The notes under the pieces were generated by a model, which was not told where the DNA came from, did no database searches, and was given only the letters and a program-made list of their open reading frames with translations. A program made the translations under genes and the position numbers. DNA of 64,000 nucleotides from JANLTP01 sp031363055 (GTDB taxonomy: Bacteria; Pseudomonadota; Gammaproteobacteria; Burkholderiales; Burkholderiaceae_E): positions 19,967 to 83,966 of the forward strand of contig JANLTP010000219.1 in NCBI GenBank assembly GCA_031363055.1, written 5' to 3'. This document shows positions 42,829 through 51,608 of this stretch, in pieces. Every line of letters starts with the position of its first letter. Position 1 is the stretch's first letter.

Positions 42829-43862
42829 TCCTGAGAATCTAGCATGAATCCGACTTTATGGGGTTGATACAGGTCAAGCTTCAGAGTGTTTCCTAATTTC
42901 GCGCGTGTGAGACGCTTCTTGAGTTCCAGCAACACGGGGGCGGCTGCCCGCTCACCTTCGGCAATCAACGCTGCGGCAGCCTCGCGTGAAATGTCCTGCT
43001 CATGAAGTATCGGGCTGATGACCAGGTCGGCCACCATCAATTGTTCGCGCCGCAACGCGTTGATGGCAATCTGCATACTCTGGAACGACACGTCGACGAC
43101 CGTTCGAACATTCGCCTCGGTGGGCCGGTAACCAATGTCGACCGCCACGACAATATCAGCGCCCATACGATGTGCGGTGCGCACCGGCACTGGTTCGACC
43201 AGCCCGCCGTCGATCAGTTCGCGTTGTTTGCCATTGACGGTAACTTCGACCGGCGTCAATGCCACCGGTAACGCCGCTGAAGCGCGTACCGCCTTGGAGA
43301 GTGAGCCGCCGTTGATCCTGACGGTTTCGCCGGTATTCAAGTCCGCAGTGACAACCGCGAATCGAATCGGTAAACGTTCGATTGTTCGATTGCCGAGATG
43401 TCGAACCATCAGCATTTCAATTTCCTTGCCTTCGGCCAGGCCCTTGAATTGACCTCGAAGTGTTTGCCAGATCGACGGCGACCAGTCGCTGAATGAGTTG
43501 GAACCGAGTTCACCGGCGATCAGTTCAATGGTTGCCGAGGGAATGCCGGCGGCCCAAAGAGCACCGATGATTGCGCCGATGCTTGAGCCAACGATGATGT
43601 CCGGAACAATACCGGCCTGCTCGAATGCCCGAATGACCCCTATGTGAGCTAATCCTCGCATGGCACCGGCACCCAACGATACGGCCACCACAGGCCGGGC
43701 GGCTCGGTTGCGATCACCCGCCACCGGTATCCAGAGCATTTCGCTCAACGGCGCGCTGACCGGGCCCGCTGACATGCAGCCCGCGATCGTGAAACTTGTG
43801 CTGAGCATCAATGCGAGGATCGGGCGGGAAGGGCGAAGGACAGGCCTTGAGTAAAGGCTCAT
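42825..43862 (-). CDS. Patatin-like phospholipase lipoprotein (RssA-like)
   Basis: A 345-residue protein with a lipobox (FTIAGC), the GxGxxG oxyanion region (SLGAGAMRGLAHIGVIRA), the nucleophile GSSIG and the Asp of DGGLVEPVPV. The catalytic Ser-Asp dyad is complete. It should be a membrane-anchored lipase facing outside the cytosol, an unusual placing for this family. Its ATG overlaps the cusA stop (ATGA), so it belongs to the cusCBA operon. Confidence 0.9.
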   Translation of the reverse strand: MSLYSRPVLRPSRPILALMLSTSFTIAGCMSAGPVSAPLSEMLWIPVAGDRNRAARPVVAVSLGAGAMRGLAHIGVIRAFEQAGIVPDIIVGSSIGAIIGALWAAGIPSATIELIAGELGSNSFSDWSPSIWQTLRGQFKGLAEGKEIEMLMVRHLGNRTIERLPIRFAVVTADLNTGETVRINGGSLSKAVRASAALPVALTPVEVTVNGKQRELIDGGLVEPVPVRTAHRMGADIVVAVDIGYRPTEANVRTVVDVSFQSMQIAINALRREQLMVADLVISPILHEQDISREAAAALIAEGERAAAPVLLELKKRLTRAKLGNTLKLDLYQPHKVGFMLDSQE

Positions 43863-46800
43863 GTTCGCGCTCCATTGTCTATGAGTGTTGCCGATGTCGA
43901 TGTCGATGCCGATCCGGATTCCGACATTGATGCCATTGCCGATGCGGACGCCGATGCCGCTTCCGTCCCTGAACGTCCCTGCGCCTCGCTGGTACTTCGC
44001 CGACGCAGCAGACTGAACACCGCCGGCACGACCAGCATCGACAGCAATGGCGCGCTGATCATTCCGCCGACCATCGGCGCGGCGATTTGCTGCATGACCT
44101 CCGAGCCGGTGCCCGCGCCCCACATGATCGGGAACAGTCCGGCCAGAATCACCGCCACGGTCATCGCCTTGGGCCGGACCCGCAGCACGGCGCCTTCGCG
44201 AATCGCCGCCGCCAGATCCTCCTGACTGGTCGTTCCCTGGGCAATCCGGGTGGCCCACGCCTGCTTCAGATAGAGCAACATGATGACTCCAAACTCGGCC
44301 GATACGCCGGCCAGCGCGATAAAGCCGATGGCGGTTGCGACCGATGCGTTGTAGCCGAGGATATAAATTAACCAGACGCCACCGATCAGTGCAAACGGCA
44401 AGGTCGCCATGATCAACAGCGCTTCATCGAACCGTTTGAAGGTTAGATAGAGCAGCACGAAAATAATCAACAAGGTGAACGGGACGACAATCTTGAGCTT
44501 GGCGGTGGCCCGTTCGAGAAATTCAAACTGTCCTGACCAGGCAATCGAATAGCCGGCGGGCAGCTTGACGCTTGCCGTCACAGCACGCTTCATATCGCGG
44601 ACCGCCGAGCTGAGGTCACGATCACGAATGTCAACGTAAACCCAGCCCGACAAACGTGCGTTCTCGCTGCGCAACATCGGCGGGCCATCTGTGATTCGCA
44701 GCTCGGCAACGTCGCCCAATACCAGCCGCGCGCCGCGCTCGCTGGTAATCGGCAGGCGGCGCAACTTCTCGAGCGAGTCGCGCAACTCGCGTGGGTATCG
44801 CAGGTTGATCGGGAAGCGCTGCAAGCCCTCGACGGTCTCGCCGATATTTTCGCCGCCAATCGCCGACGTGATCACCGATTGGACATCGGCGATATTCATG
44901 CCGAAGCGCGCCGCCGCGTCGCGATTGATGTCGACGTCGATGTAGCGGCCGCCGGTCAATCGTTCGGCCAACGCGCTGCTGACTCCGGGTACTTCTTTCA
45001 GAACCCGCTCGATTTCGACCGTCACCCGATCGATAATCGTCAGGTCAGCGCCCGACACCTTGACGCCGACCGTACTTTTGATGCCGGTCGCCAGCATGTC
45101 GATTCGATTGCGAATCGGTGGCACCCAGATATTGGCCAGACCGGGCACTCTGACCACCCGGTCGAGCTCTTCGATGAGTTTTTCCTGCGTCATGTTCGGT
45201 CGCCATTGCCCACGCGGCTTGAATTGAATCGTGGTTTCGAACATCTCGAGCGGCGCCGGGTCGGTCGCGGTTTCGGCACGTCCGGCCTTGCCATAGACTC
45301 TGGCCACCTCGGGAACGGTTTTGATGAGTCGATCGGTCTGTTGCAACAACTCGCCCGCTTTGCCTGCCGACAGGCCCGGCAGCGCCGACGGCATATACAG
45401 CAGATCGCCCTCGGCAAGTCGCGGCATGAATTCGCCACCAATGTGTTGCAGCGGCCAGGCGCTCACCGCCAGCAGCAGCGCCGCAACGACCAGCGTCAGC
45501 CGCGGCCACTTGAGTACCGCATCGAGGATTGGCCGATAGATTGCGATCAGCAGGCGATTCAATGGGTTCACGCGTTCATCGGGGATTTTGCCGCGAATCA
45601 AATAGCCCATCAGTACTGGAATCAGTGTGACGGCCAGTCCTGCTGCGCCCGCCATCGCATAGGTCTTGGTGAACGCCAGCGGTGAGAACAGTCTGCCTTC
45701 CTGCGCCTCGAGCGTGAACACCGGAATGAAGCTTAAAGTAATGATCAACAATGAAAAGAACAGCGCCGGGCCAACCTCGGCTGCGGCATCACCGATGACT
45801 TGCCAGCGCGCCTCGCCCGCCAACGTCGCGCCAGGATGTTCGTGGCTCCAGCGTTCCAGATGCTTATGGGCGTTCTCGATCATGACCACCGCTGCATCGA
45901 CCATCGCGCCAATGGCAATGGCGATACCGCCCAGCGACATGATGTTGGCGTTCACGCCCTGGTAATACATGACGATGAATGCCGCCAGGATGCCCAGCGG
46001 CAGCGAAACAATAGCGACCAGCGCCGAGCGCAGATGAAATAGAAATACAAAACAGACCAGCGCGACCACCAGGAATTCTTCGAGCAATTTGTAACCGAGG
46101 TTCTCGACTGCACGCTCGATCAGACCCGATCGATCGTAGACCGGTACGATCTCGACGCCCTTGGGCAGTCCGGCCTGCAACTGCGCGAACTTCTCTTTCA
46201 CCGCTGCGATCGTCGCGAGCGCGTTCTTGCCCGAACGCATGATGATGACGCCGCCCGCCGCCTCGCCTTCGCCATCGAGCTCGCCAATGCCGCGACGCAT
46301 TTCCGGGCCAATCTGAATGCGCGCCACATCGCCGAGCCGAACCGAGACGCCCGCGTCGGTCGTCATCAGCGGCACCTTTCGAAAGTCATCGAGCGACTGT
46401 AGGTAGCCAGTGGCGCGCACCATGTACTCGGCCTCGCCCAGCTCAACGACCGAGCCGCCGCTTTCCTGATTCGACTTCTGGATCGCGTCGATGACCCGCG
46501 TGTGCGAAATGCGATAGGCCGCCAGCTTGTCCGGGTTCAGCACGATCTGATATTGCCGGACCATGCCGCCGACCGAAGCAACCTCGGCCACATTGGCGAC
46601 CGTTTTCAGCTCGAACTTCAGGAACCAGTCCTGCAAAGCCCGTAGTTGCGAAGCATCCAGCGCACCGCTGCGATCGACTAGCGCATACTGGTAAATCCAG
46701 CCGACGCCGGTCGCGTCCGGGCCCAGTGTGGACTTGGCGGTGCTCGGCAGGCGCGACTGTACCTGGTTCAGGTACTCGAGCACTCGTGAACGAGCCCAGT

Positions 46801-47110
46801 ACAGGTCCGTGCCGTCTTCAAACAGCACGTAGACGAAGGAGTCACCGAAAAACGAATAGCCGCGTACGGTCTTGGCGCCCGGCACCGACAACATCGTCGT
46901 CGTCAATGGATAGGTGACTTGATTTTCGACCAGGCGCGGCGCCTGTCCCGGATAGCTGGTGCGAATGATGACCTGCACATCCGAGAGATCGGGTAAAGCG
47001 TCAAGCGGCGTTCTGGACAGCGCATACAGTCCCCAGGCAGTAACGATCACGGTCGACAGCAGTACCATAAAACGATTGTTGATCGACCAACGAATCAGGG
47101 CGGCGATCAT
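43859..47110 (-). CDS. cusA: CusA-type RND copper/silver efflux pump
   Basis: A 1083-residue inner-membrane RND protein. AIGAMVDAAVVMIENAHKHL in helix 4 is the HME4 (CusA) form, and RNRIDMLATGIKSTVGVKVS matches the CusA pore segment with the copper-binding Met. It exports Cu(I)/Ag(I) by the proton gradient with CusB and CusC. The last 30 residues (ASASAMASMSESGSASTS) are a Ser/Ala low-complexity tail made by GCATCG-type repeats, not found in usual CusA. Overlaps of four bases link it to cusB and patatin. Confidence 0.95.
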   Translation of the reverse strand: MIAALIRWSINNRFMVLLSTVIVTAWGLYALSRTPLDALPDLSDVQVIIRTSYPGQAPRLVENQVTYPLTTTMLSVPGAKTVRGYSFFGDSFVYVLFEDGTDLYWARSRVLEYLNQVQSRLPSTAKSTLGPDATGVGWIYQYALVDRSGALDASQLRALQDWFLKFELKTVANVAEVASVGGMVRQYQIVLNPDKLAAYRISHTRVIDAIQKSNQESGGSVVELGEAEYMVRATGYLQSLDDFRKVPLMTTDAGVSVRLGDVARIQIGPEMRRGIGELDGEGEAAGGVIIMRSGKNALATIAAVKEKFAQLQAGLPKGVEIVPVYDRSGLIERAVENLGYKLLEEFLVVALVCFVFLFHLRSALVAIVSLPLGILAAFIVMYYQGVNANIMSLGGIAIAIGAMVDAAVVMIENAHKHLERWSHEHPGATLAGEARWQVIGDAAAEVGPALFFSLLIITLSFIPVFTLEAQEGRLFSPLAFTKTYAMAGAAGLAVTLIPVLMGYLIRGKIPDERVNPLNRLLIAIYRPILDAVLKWPRLTLVVAALLLAVSAWPLQHIGGEFMPRLAEGDLLYMPSALPGLSAGKAGELLQQTDRLIKTVPEVARVYGKAGRAETATDPAPLEMFETTIQFKPRGQWRPNMTQEKLIEELDRVVRVPGLANIWVPPIRNRIDMLATGIKSTVGVKVSGADLTIIDRVTVEIERVLKEVPGVSSALAERLTGGRYIDVDINRDAAARFGMNIADVQSVITSAIGGENIGETVEGLQRFPINLRYPRELRDSLEKLRRLPITSERGARLVLGDVAELRITDGPPMLRSENARLSGWVYVDIRDRDLSSAVRDMKRAVTASVKLPAGYSIAWSGQFEFLERATAKLKIVVPFTLLIIFVLLYLTFKRFDEALLIMATLPFALIGGVWLIYILGYNASVATAIGFIALAGVSAEFGVIMLLYLKQAWATRIAQGTTSQEDLAAAIREGAVLRVRPKAMTVAVILAGLFPIMWGAGTGSEVMQQIAAPMVGGMISAPLLSMLVVPAVFSLLRRRSTSEAQGRSGTEAASASASAMASMSESGSASTSTSATLIDNGART
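43878..43965. repeat. Hexamer-type simple repeat at the cusA 3' end
   Basis: Imperfect GATGTC/GATGCC/GATCCG units code for the Ser/Ala-rich tail of CusA. This is a slippage-prone region that probably extended the reading frame to its current overlap with the patatin start. Confidence 0.65.
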
Positions 47111-48525
47111 GGCTTGGCTCCGGTAAGCACTTCGTCGGATTTCGACGGTGCGTTCAGGCGTGCCTCGACACCTTTCAGACTGGCTTCGGAGTCAATCAAA
47201 AACTGCGACGAAACGACCACCCGTTCGCCTGCCTTCAGTCCCCGTTTGATCTCGGTCTGACCGTCGCTTTCGATGCCGATTTCGACCTCGACCGGACGGA
47301 ATCCGCCCTGCTCCTCGGCCAGCATGACCAGTACGCGCTTGCCGGTCTGGATAATGGCCTCGGTGGGAACGAGCACATTTTTTTCGATTGAATCATCGCG
47401 AAACTGCATCTGAACCAACATCCCTGGTAGCAGAACTCGCGCCGGGTTTTTCAGCTCCAGTCGTACCTTGATGGTGCGCGTTGCCTGATTGACCTCGGGA
47501 AGAATCGCCTGGACCTTGCCTGCAAACTGCATGCCGGGCACAGCCGGACTCGACGCTTGCACCGCGCTGCCGGCATGCAGCAAACCTACCTGGCTCTCGG
47601 TCACCTCGGCGTTGGCCCAGACACTGTCGAGGCCGTTGATTCGAAACAGCGTGGTGCCGGCGGTAACCGTCTGGCCTTCACGCACCATCAGTTCGGTCAC
47701 AACACCTGCGATCGGCGCGGTCAGTGTGATGCGCGCTTGGCTGCGGCCGCTGGTATCGACCCGCGCGATCTGTGCTTCACTCATGCCGAGCTGGCGCATG
47801 CGCTGTCGTGCACCGTCAACAATCGGCTTCATGTTCTCGCCGTTCATGCTTCGCACCGACAGGAATTCTTCTTGCGCCGCGATCCATTCAGGTACAAATA
47901 ACTCGGCAAGCGCCTGGCCGCGCAACACTCGGTCGAAGGTCGCCCGAACGTGAAGACGTTCTACGAAGCCGGTAGCGCGCGCCTGAACCCTCGCTTGATC
48001 GCGCTCGTTAAAGGCGATACTGCCGATTGCTTGTACCGCCCGCGACAGGTGTCCTTCGGACGCGGTCGCCGTGCGCAAGCCAAGGTTTTGCTGGGTACGC
48101 GGGCTGACACTGACTTTGCTTGAATCCTGGCCGCTGTCTGCATAGACCGGCACCAGCATCATGTCCATGAAAGGTGATTTGGCCGGTTTGTCGAAGCGAT
48201 TGCCGGGCACCATCGGGTCATGGTAATAAAGTACCTTTTTACCGTTCGCAGGGTCGACATCACCGGCCTTGACGCCAGTTGAAATATGGCGGCGAGTGGC
48301 TTCTTCGCCTTGCGCGATACTCAGGGCTTCGGTATCGGCCGCAGCCCCCGGAACTGCGCCCGATGCGCCCGATGCGCCGGCCGGTGGCGTCGCGTTTTCG
48401 CCGGCTGTCATTACGACCATTTGCATACCGCGCTGCATGCCGAATTCATACAGGCCATAGCCGCTGGCGCCAACTAGGGCGGTGCCGGCGAGCACAATCA
48501 AGAACCCTTTGAGTTTCATGTTCAT
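47107..48525 (-). CDS. cusB: CusB-type RND periplasmic adaptor
   Basis: A 472-residue adaptor with an N-terminal anchor (FLIVLAGTALVGASGYGLYE), a heavy-metal-binding segment (YYHDPMVPGNRFDKPAKSPF with Met-rich MDMMLVP), then the barrel-sandwich and beta-barrel domains (VRATFDRVLRGQALAELFVP; VWANAEVTESQVGLLHAG). ATG at 48525 overlaps the TolC-like stop by four bases. It bridges CusA and CusC. Confidence 0.94.
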   Translation of the reverse strand: MNMKLKGFLIVLAGTALVGASGYGLYEFGMQRGMQMVVMTAGENATPPAGASGASGAVPGAAADTEALSIAQGEEATRRHISTGVKAGDVDPANGKKVLYYHDPMVPGNRFDKPAKSPFMDMMLVPVYADSGQDSSKVSVSPRTQQNLGLRTATASEGHLSRAVQAIGSIAFNERDQARVQARATGFVERLHVRATFDRVLRGQALAELFVPEWIAAQEEFLSVRSMNGENMKPIVDGARQRMRQLGMSEAQIARVDTSGRSQARITLTAPIAGVVTELMVREGQTVTAGTTLFRINGLDSVWANAEVTESQVGLLHAGSAVQASSPAVPGMQFAGKVQAILPEVNQATRTIKVRLELKNPARVLLPGMLVQMQFRDDSIEKNVLVPTEAIIQTGKRVLVMLAEEQGGFRPVEVEIGIESDGQTEIKRGLKAGERVVVSSQFLIDSEASLKGVEARLNAPSKSDEVLTGAKP

Positions 48526-49862
48526 GGCTCCAATGCGGGTGTTGTGTGCATCGTTACACGGAGCGGCGGCTTTTGCGGCTGCAGATAATTCAAGCGCGCC
48601 CACAATTCGGCAGTTTCCATCTCAAGCCGTAGATGGTCTGCGCGCAGGTCAATTTCGGCGCGCCGCGCCTCCAGTACCGTCGTGAGATTGCTCGTGCCGC
48701 CACGGTAGGCCGCCAGTGCCGCCCGGATACGTTCACTTGCAAGCACCAGCAGCGAGCGCTCGTAGTGCGCGAGCCGATCGCGATTGCTGCGCCATTGCTG
48801 CACGAAGCTGCGGACCTCAGAGAGATGCTCGCGGCTGGCTTCCTCGCGTTGTGCCTGTGCTTGTCCAAGCAGGGCGCGTTTCGCGGCCAGCTCTTGATCC
48901 TGCCGCCTACCCTGATCCCATTGCAAAGGAACCGATGCATTGATCGAGATCATGTTCGAGTAAGCCGGACCGCGCTGGCTGTACATCAGCTCGACACTCC
49001 AGTCGGCACGACGGTTTGCGCCGGCTAGATCGACCTCTGCTTGAGCGACCGACTCCTGACTTGACAACAGGGTGATCACCGGGTGATCCAACCAGCGCTG
49101 ATTCGCCATCGGTGGGTCCAGGCTGTCGAACTCGATGGGCGCGTCAAGCATGGGCGGTGGTGGCGCCAAGGGACGGCTCGCGTCTTCGCCGATCCAGCGC
49201 ATAAGGCGAGCTTGCGCGATCTGCACCTGACGATCGGCCTGCCGAATACGATCTTCGAGTTGTTCAACGCCGATCCGGGCCGCAAAGATGTCCGCCTGAC
49301 TACCCCGCGCGCCCCGGTAGGCCGACTCGGCAGCGCTGACTTGCAATAGGGCTTCATCTTTCTGGGCCGACAGCAGTGCGCGCAAGCGCTCCTGAAAGTG
49401 TCGCTCAAGCCAGGCAATCAGCGTGTCGCGCCGCAGATTGGCCAGCGCTACCAATTGACCCGCCAGGGCGGCTTCGGCCTCACGCTCGAAACGATTCGAG
49501 CGCGCCCGACGTTTGTCATCGCGGGTGAACTCCTGCATGACGCCGATCGAACGCATGGTCATGAAATCGCGTGCAATGCTGAACTGATCCGAACCGGTTA
49601 CGGGCAGGTTGTTCAGGCCCACCCTCGCATTCGGATCCGGCAGTTGCTCGGCTGCAATGGCCTGAGAGCGTGCGGCCCGGGACCCGAGCTCGTAGGCCTT
49701 GACCAGCGCGGAGCGAGCCTCGGCAAGTGTCAGTGCCTGATCGGTAGTCAGCGGTGGCCGCACTTGTGCATGCAGCCGATGATTGCCGGTATCGAAGGTA
49801 ATCGCCATGAACGCGAACGAAAAAGCAACGACAAGGCGTTGAATAAATGCTTGCTTGAACAT
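48522..49862 (-). CDS. cusC: CusC/CzcC-type outer-membrane factor
   Basis: A 446-residue TolC-family protein with a signal peptide (VAFSFAFMAITFDTGN) and the two OEP repeats; ALTLAEARSALVKAYELGSR and AALAAYRGGTSNLTTVLEAR are landmarks. No lipobox is visible. ATG at 49862 is placed at the signal start. It is the first gene of the cusCBA-patatin operon. Confidence 0.92.
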   Translation of the reverse strand: MFKQAFIQRLVVAFSFAFMAITFDTGNHRLHAQVRPPLTTDQALTLAEARSALVKAYELGSRAARSQAIAAEQLPDPNARVGLNNLPVTGSDQFSIARDFMTMRSIGVMQEFTRDDKRRARSNRFEREAEAALAGQLVALANLRRDTLIAWLERHFQERLRALLSAQKDEALLQVSAAESAYRGARGSQADIFAARIGVEQLEDRIRQADRQVQIAQARLMRWIGEDASRPLAPPPPMLDAPIEFDSLDPPMANQRWLDHPVITLLSSQESVAQAEVDLAGANRRADWSVELMYSQRGPAYSNMISINASVPLQWDQGRRQDQELAAKRALLGQAQAQREEASREHLSEVRSFVQQWRSNRDRLAHYERSLLVLASERIRAALAAYRGGTSNLTTVLEARRAEIDLRADHLRLEMETAELWARLNYLQPQKPPLRVTMHTTPALEP

Positions 49863-49958
49863 GAATACTCCGGATCGAACGATCGGTGCCCGCAGGGATG
49901 ACAATCAAACTGCGCGTCGAGACGTAAAGCCTCGAGCGCCGAAGTCAAGGGCAAGCGA

Positions 49959-50366
49959 TCAGATGCGGAAGCGGCAGTGCAGAATTGTGAGCGGTGGAGG
50001 CTTTTCCGGCGTGGAATCGACGGTCTGAATCGAGCGGCGAGGCGCTGACGCCGCCGCCAAGACGGGCAGTGGATAAAGGCTGACGAGCGTCAGCACGGGA
50101 ACAACCGAAAGGTTGATTTGATCGCTTTGTGGCGGCTGTTGGCAATGCTCAGCGCACAAGCTGGGCAGCTCCAGATCGCCGCCATTCATCGGCAGCTCGC
50201 ACGGCATACGTTGCGTCGTTAATTCACTTGCAACGGATTCAACGCCAGAATCAATCGGCTGGGTCAGCATCGGACAGGCGTATGCACTGACGGCTAATTG
50301 CGAAAATAAAACCGCAATTGCAATCAGGCGACAAACCGCGATCCGAAATGAGCTAGCGAGGTTCAT
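49959..50366 (-). CDS. Small exported Cys-containing protein of metal cluster
   Basis: One hundred and thirty-five residues with a signal peptide (CRLIAIAVLFSQLAVSAYAC) and cysteines in ACPM, PCELPM and LCAEHCQQ. It occupies the place of the small regulatory or binding protein that precedes cusC or czcC in RND operons. ATG at 50366 is chosen over the upstream in-frame start at 50432. The family is DUF2946-like at best. Confidence 0.7.
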   Translation of the reverse strand: MNLASSFRIAVCRLIAIAVLFSQLAVSAYACPMLTQPIDSGVESVASELTTQRMPCELPMNGGDLELPSLCAEHCQQPPQSDQINLSVVPVLTLVSLYPLPVLAAASAPRRSIQTVDSTPEKPPPLTILHCRFRI

Positions 50367-50534
50367 ACAAACAATAATACCAATAAAGCAGGCATCGACC
50401 ATGAACAGTCTCTGCTTGCGCCGTCCTGCCACTTGATGCTTGGTCGACTGGCGGGTCCGATCATTACATCGCCCGAAGACTGCGGCAACGCGCGATCAGG
50501 AGGACTGGCTTTCATTTCGCTGGATCGCAATGGT

Positions 50535-50573
50535 GTATACATGTTGACACAAAACATCGGTGATGTATATACT
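50535..50573 (+). promoter_or_regulatory. mazEF promoter with inverted repeat
   Basis: TTGACA (50544-50549) and TATACT (50568-50573, spacer 18) or TATATA (50566-50571, spacer 16) form a strong promoter. GTATACAT (50535-50542) and ATGTATA (50563-50569) are inverted arms that flank and overlap it. This suits autoregulation by the MazE/MazEF complex. Confidence 0.65.
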
Positions 50574-50595
50574 TGGATAAACATTGAGAGGCGTC

Positions 50596-50856
50596 ATGGT
50601 TGCAACTTTCACAGCAGATCAAACAATTCAGGAATGGGGCAACGGACTCGGCGTCCGAATCACGGCGCCGATTGCGAAGGCGGCCCGTTTTACACGAGGA
50701 ACGCCGATCAAGGTGGAGGTTGTCGAAGGCGGCGTCTTGTTAAGAGTGGTCGGTAAACCTCGATTGACGCTGGCTCAAAAGCTCAAGGCCTTCGACCCCG
50801 CCGTTCACGGAGGCGAAGTCATGGCTACGGGCCGTATTGGCCCAGAGGTATTTTGA
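50596..50856 (+). CDS. MazE-like antitoxin
   Basis: An 86-residue AbrB-fold protein: IQEWGNGLGVRITAPIAKAA is the DNA-binding swapped-hairpin, and the acidic, Pro-rich C-terminal part would wrap the toxin. ATG at 50596 follows GAGAGGCGTC. The stop overlaps the toxin's start by one base (TGATG). Confidence 0.92.
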   Translation: MVATFTADQTIQEWGNGLGVRITAPIAKAARFTRGTPIKVEVVEGGVLLRVVGKPRLTLAQKLKAFDPAVHGGEVMATGRIGPEVF

Positions 50857-51224
50857 TGGCAACACCGGGCAAAACGTGGGTACCTGATCGGCGCGACATG
50901 ATCTGGATTGATTTCAGCCCTCAGGTCGGCTCTGAAATGAGGGATGAGCACCCAATGTTGGTTCTATCCACGAAGGCCTTTAATGAGCGGACCAACCTGG
51001 TGATCGGCTTGCCCATGACCCATGCGGCGTCGAACGATTCCAACCCGTTTGCGATCAAATTCAAATCAACAAAGGGCGAAGTCTGTTACGTCCTGGCGCA
51101 CCAGCCAAAATCATTCGCATGGCGGGAACGACGTGGCCGGCCTCATCCCTGGAAACAAGTGCCGCCTACAGTCCTGGAGGCCGCATGCCAGGAATTGAAC
51201 GGCATCATTTCAATTGCCGCCTAG
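50856..51224 (+). CDS. MazF-like endoribonuclease toxin
   Basis: A 122-residue PemK/MazF protein: RDMIWIDFSPQVGSEMRDEH holds the conserved GxE/R loop, followed by PMLVLSTKAFNERTNLVIGL. It should cut mRNA at specific short motifs when not bound by MazE. ATG at 50856 is used; a TTG at 50853 is also possible. Confidence 0.92.
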   Translation: MATPGKTWVPDRRDMIWIDFSPQVGSEMRDEHPMLVLSTKAFNERTNLVIGLPMTHAASNDSNPFAIKFKSTKGEVCYVLAHQPKSFAWRERRGRPHPWKQVPPTVLEAACQELNGIISIAA

Positions 51225-51232
51225 CATTTCGG

Positions 51233-51254
51233 CCGGCAACGTTGTAGTTGCCGG
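51233..51254. terminator. Hairpin between convergent mazF and csbD
   Basis: CCGGCAAC-GTTGTA-GTTGCCGG forms a perfect 8-bp stem with a 6-base loop, nine bases after the mazF stop and 28 bases before the end of csbD. T-runs are absent, so strength is uncertain. Confidence 0.5.
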
Positions 51255-51281
51255 ATTGGCATCAGCGCGACCCGTTACATC

Positions 51282-51461
51282 TCACCGAGTCGCTTTATTG
51301 ATCTTCTCCTTGACGTCACCGAACGCCTTCTGAACGGTGCCGACAGCCTTCTCGACCTTGCCTTTGGCCTGCTCGGACCGATTGCCGGTAACAGACCCCA
51401 ATGCGTCTTTGGCGGCGCCTTTGACTTGTTTCGCCTTACCGTCAAGTTGATCTTTGTTCAT
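51282..51461 (-). CDS. CsbD family stress protein
   Basis: A 59-residue hydrophilic helical protein: MNKDQLDGKAKQVKGAAKDA and SEQAKGKVEKAVGTVQKAFG are typical of CsbD. Its role is unknown but it is induced by stress in many bacteria. ATG at 51461 is chosen over a TTG at 51473; AACCCTTGGAGC gives a partial ribosome-binding site. Confidence 0.92.
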   Translation of the reverse strand: MNKDQLDGKAKQVKGAAKDALGSVTGNRSEQAKGKVEKAVGTVQKAFGDVKEKINKATR

Positions 51462-51608
51462 TTTTTGCTCCAAGGGTTAAAGGAAATTGACGCTACGCAT
51501 CATGCATGGCGGATTTACTCCCGATGCACTTGGTAATCGCGTCTCCCAAAAACATAGTCACTATCAGTCAGTCGATCTGTGCGGTAGCAAACATAAGGTC
51601 ACTTATAT

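Noticed and set aside
42864..42877. FNR-like box TTGATACAGGTCAA before the 42358 gene
   Set aside because: It falls inside the last codons of the patatin gene (LDLYQ). The spacing to the next ATG would leave no ribosome-binding site, so I do not count it in the regulon.
43863..44258. N-terminal extension of the patatin frame
   Set aside because: The extension overlaps cusA and is low complexity (repeated Gly/Arg/Ile). The ATG at 43862 directly precedes the lipoprotein signal and overlaps the cusA stop.
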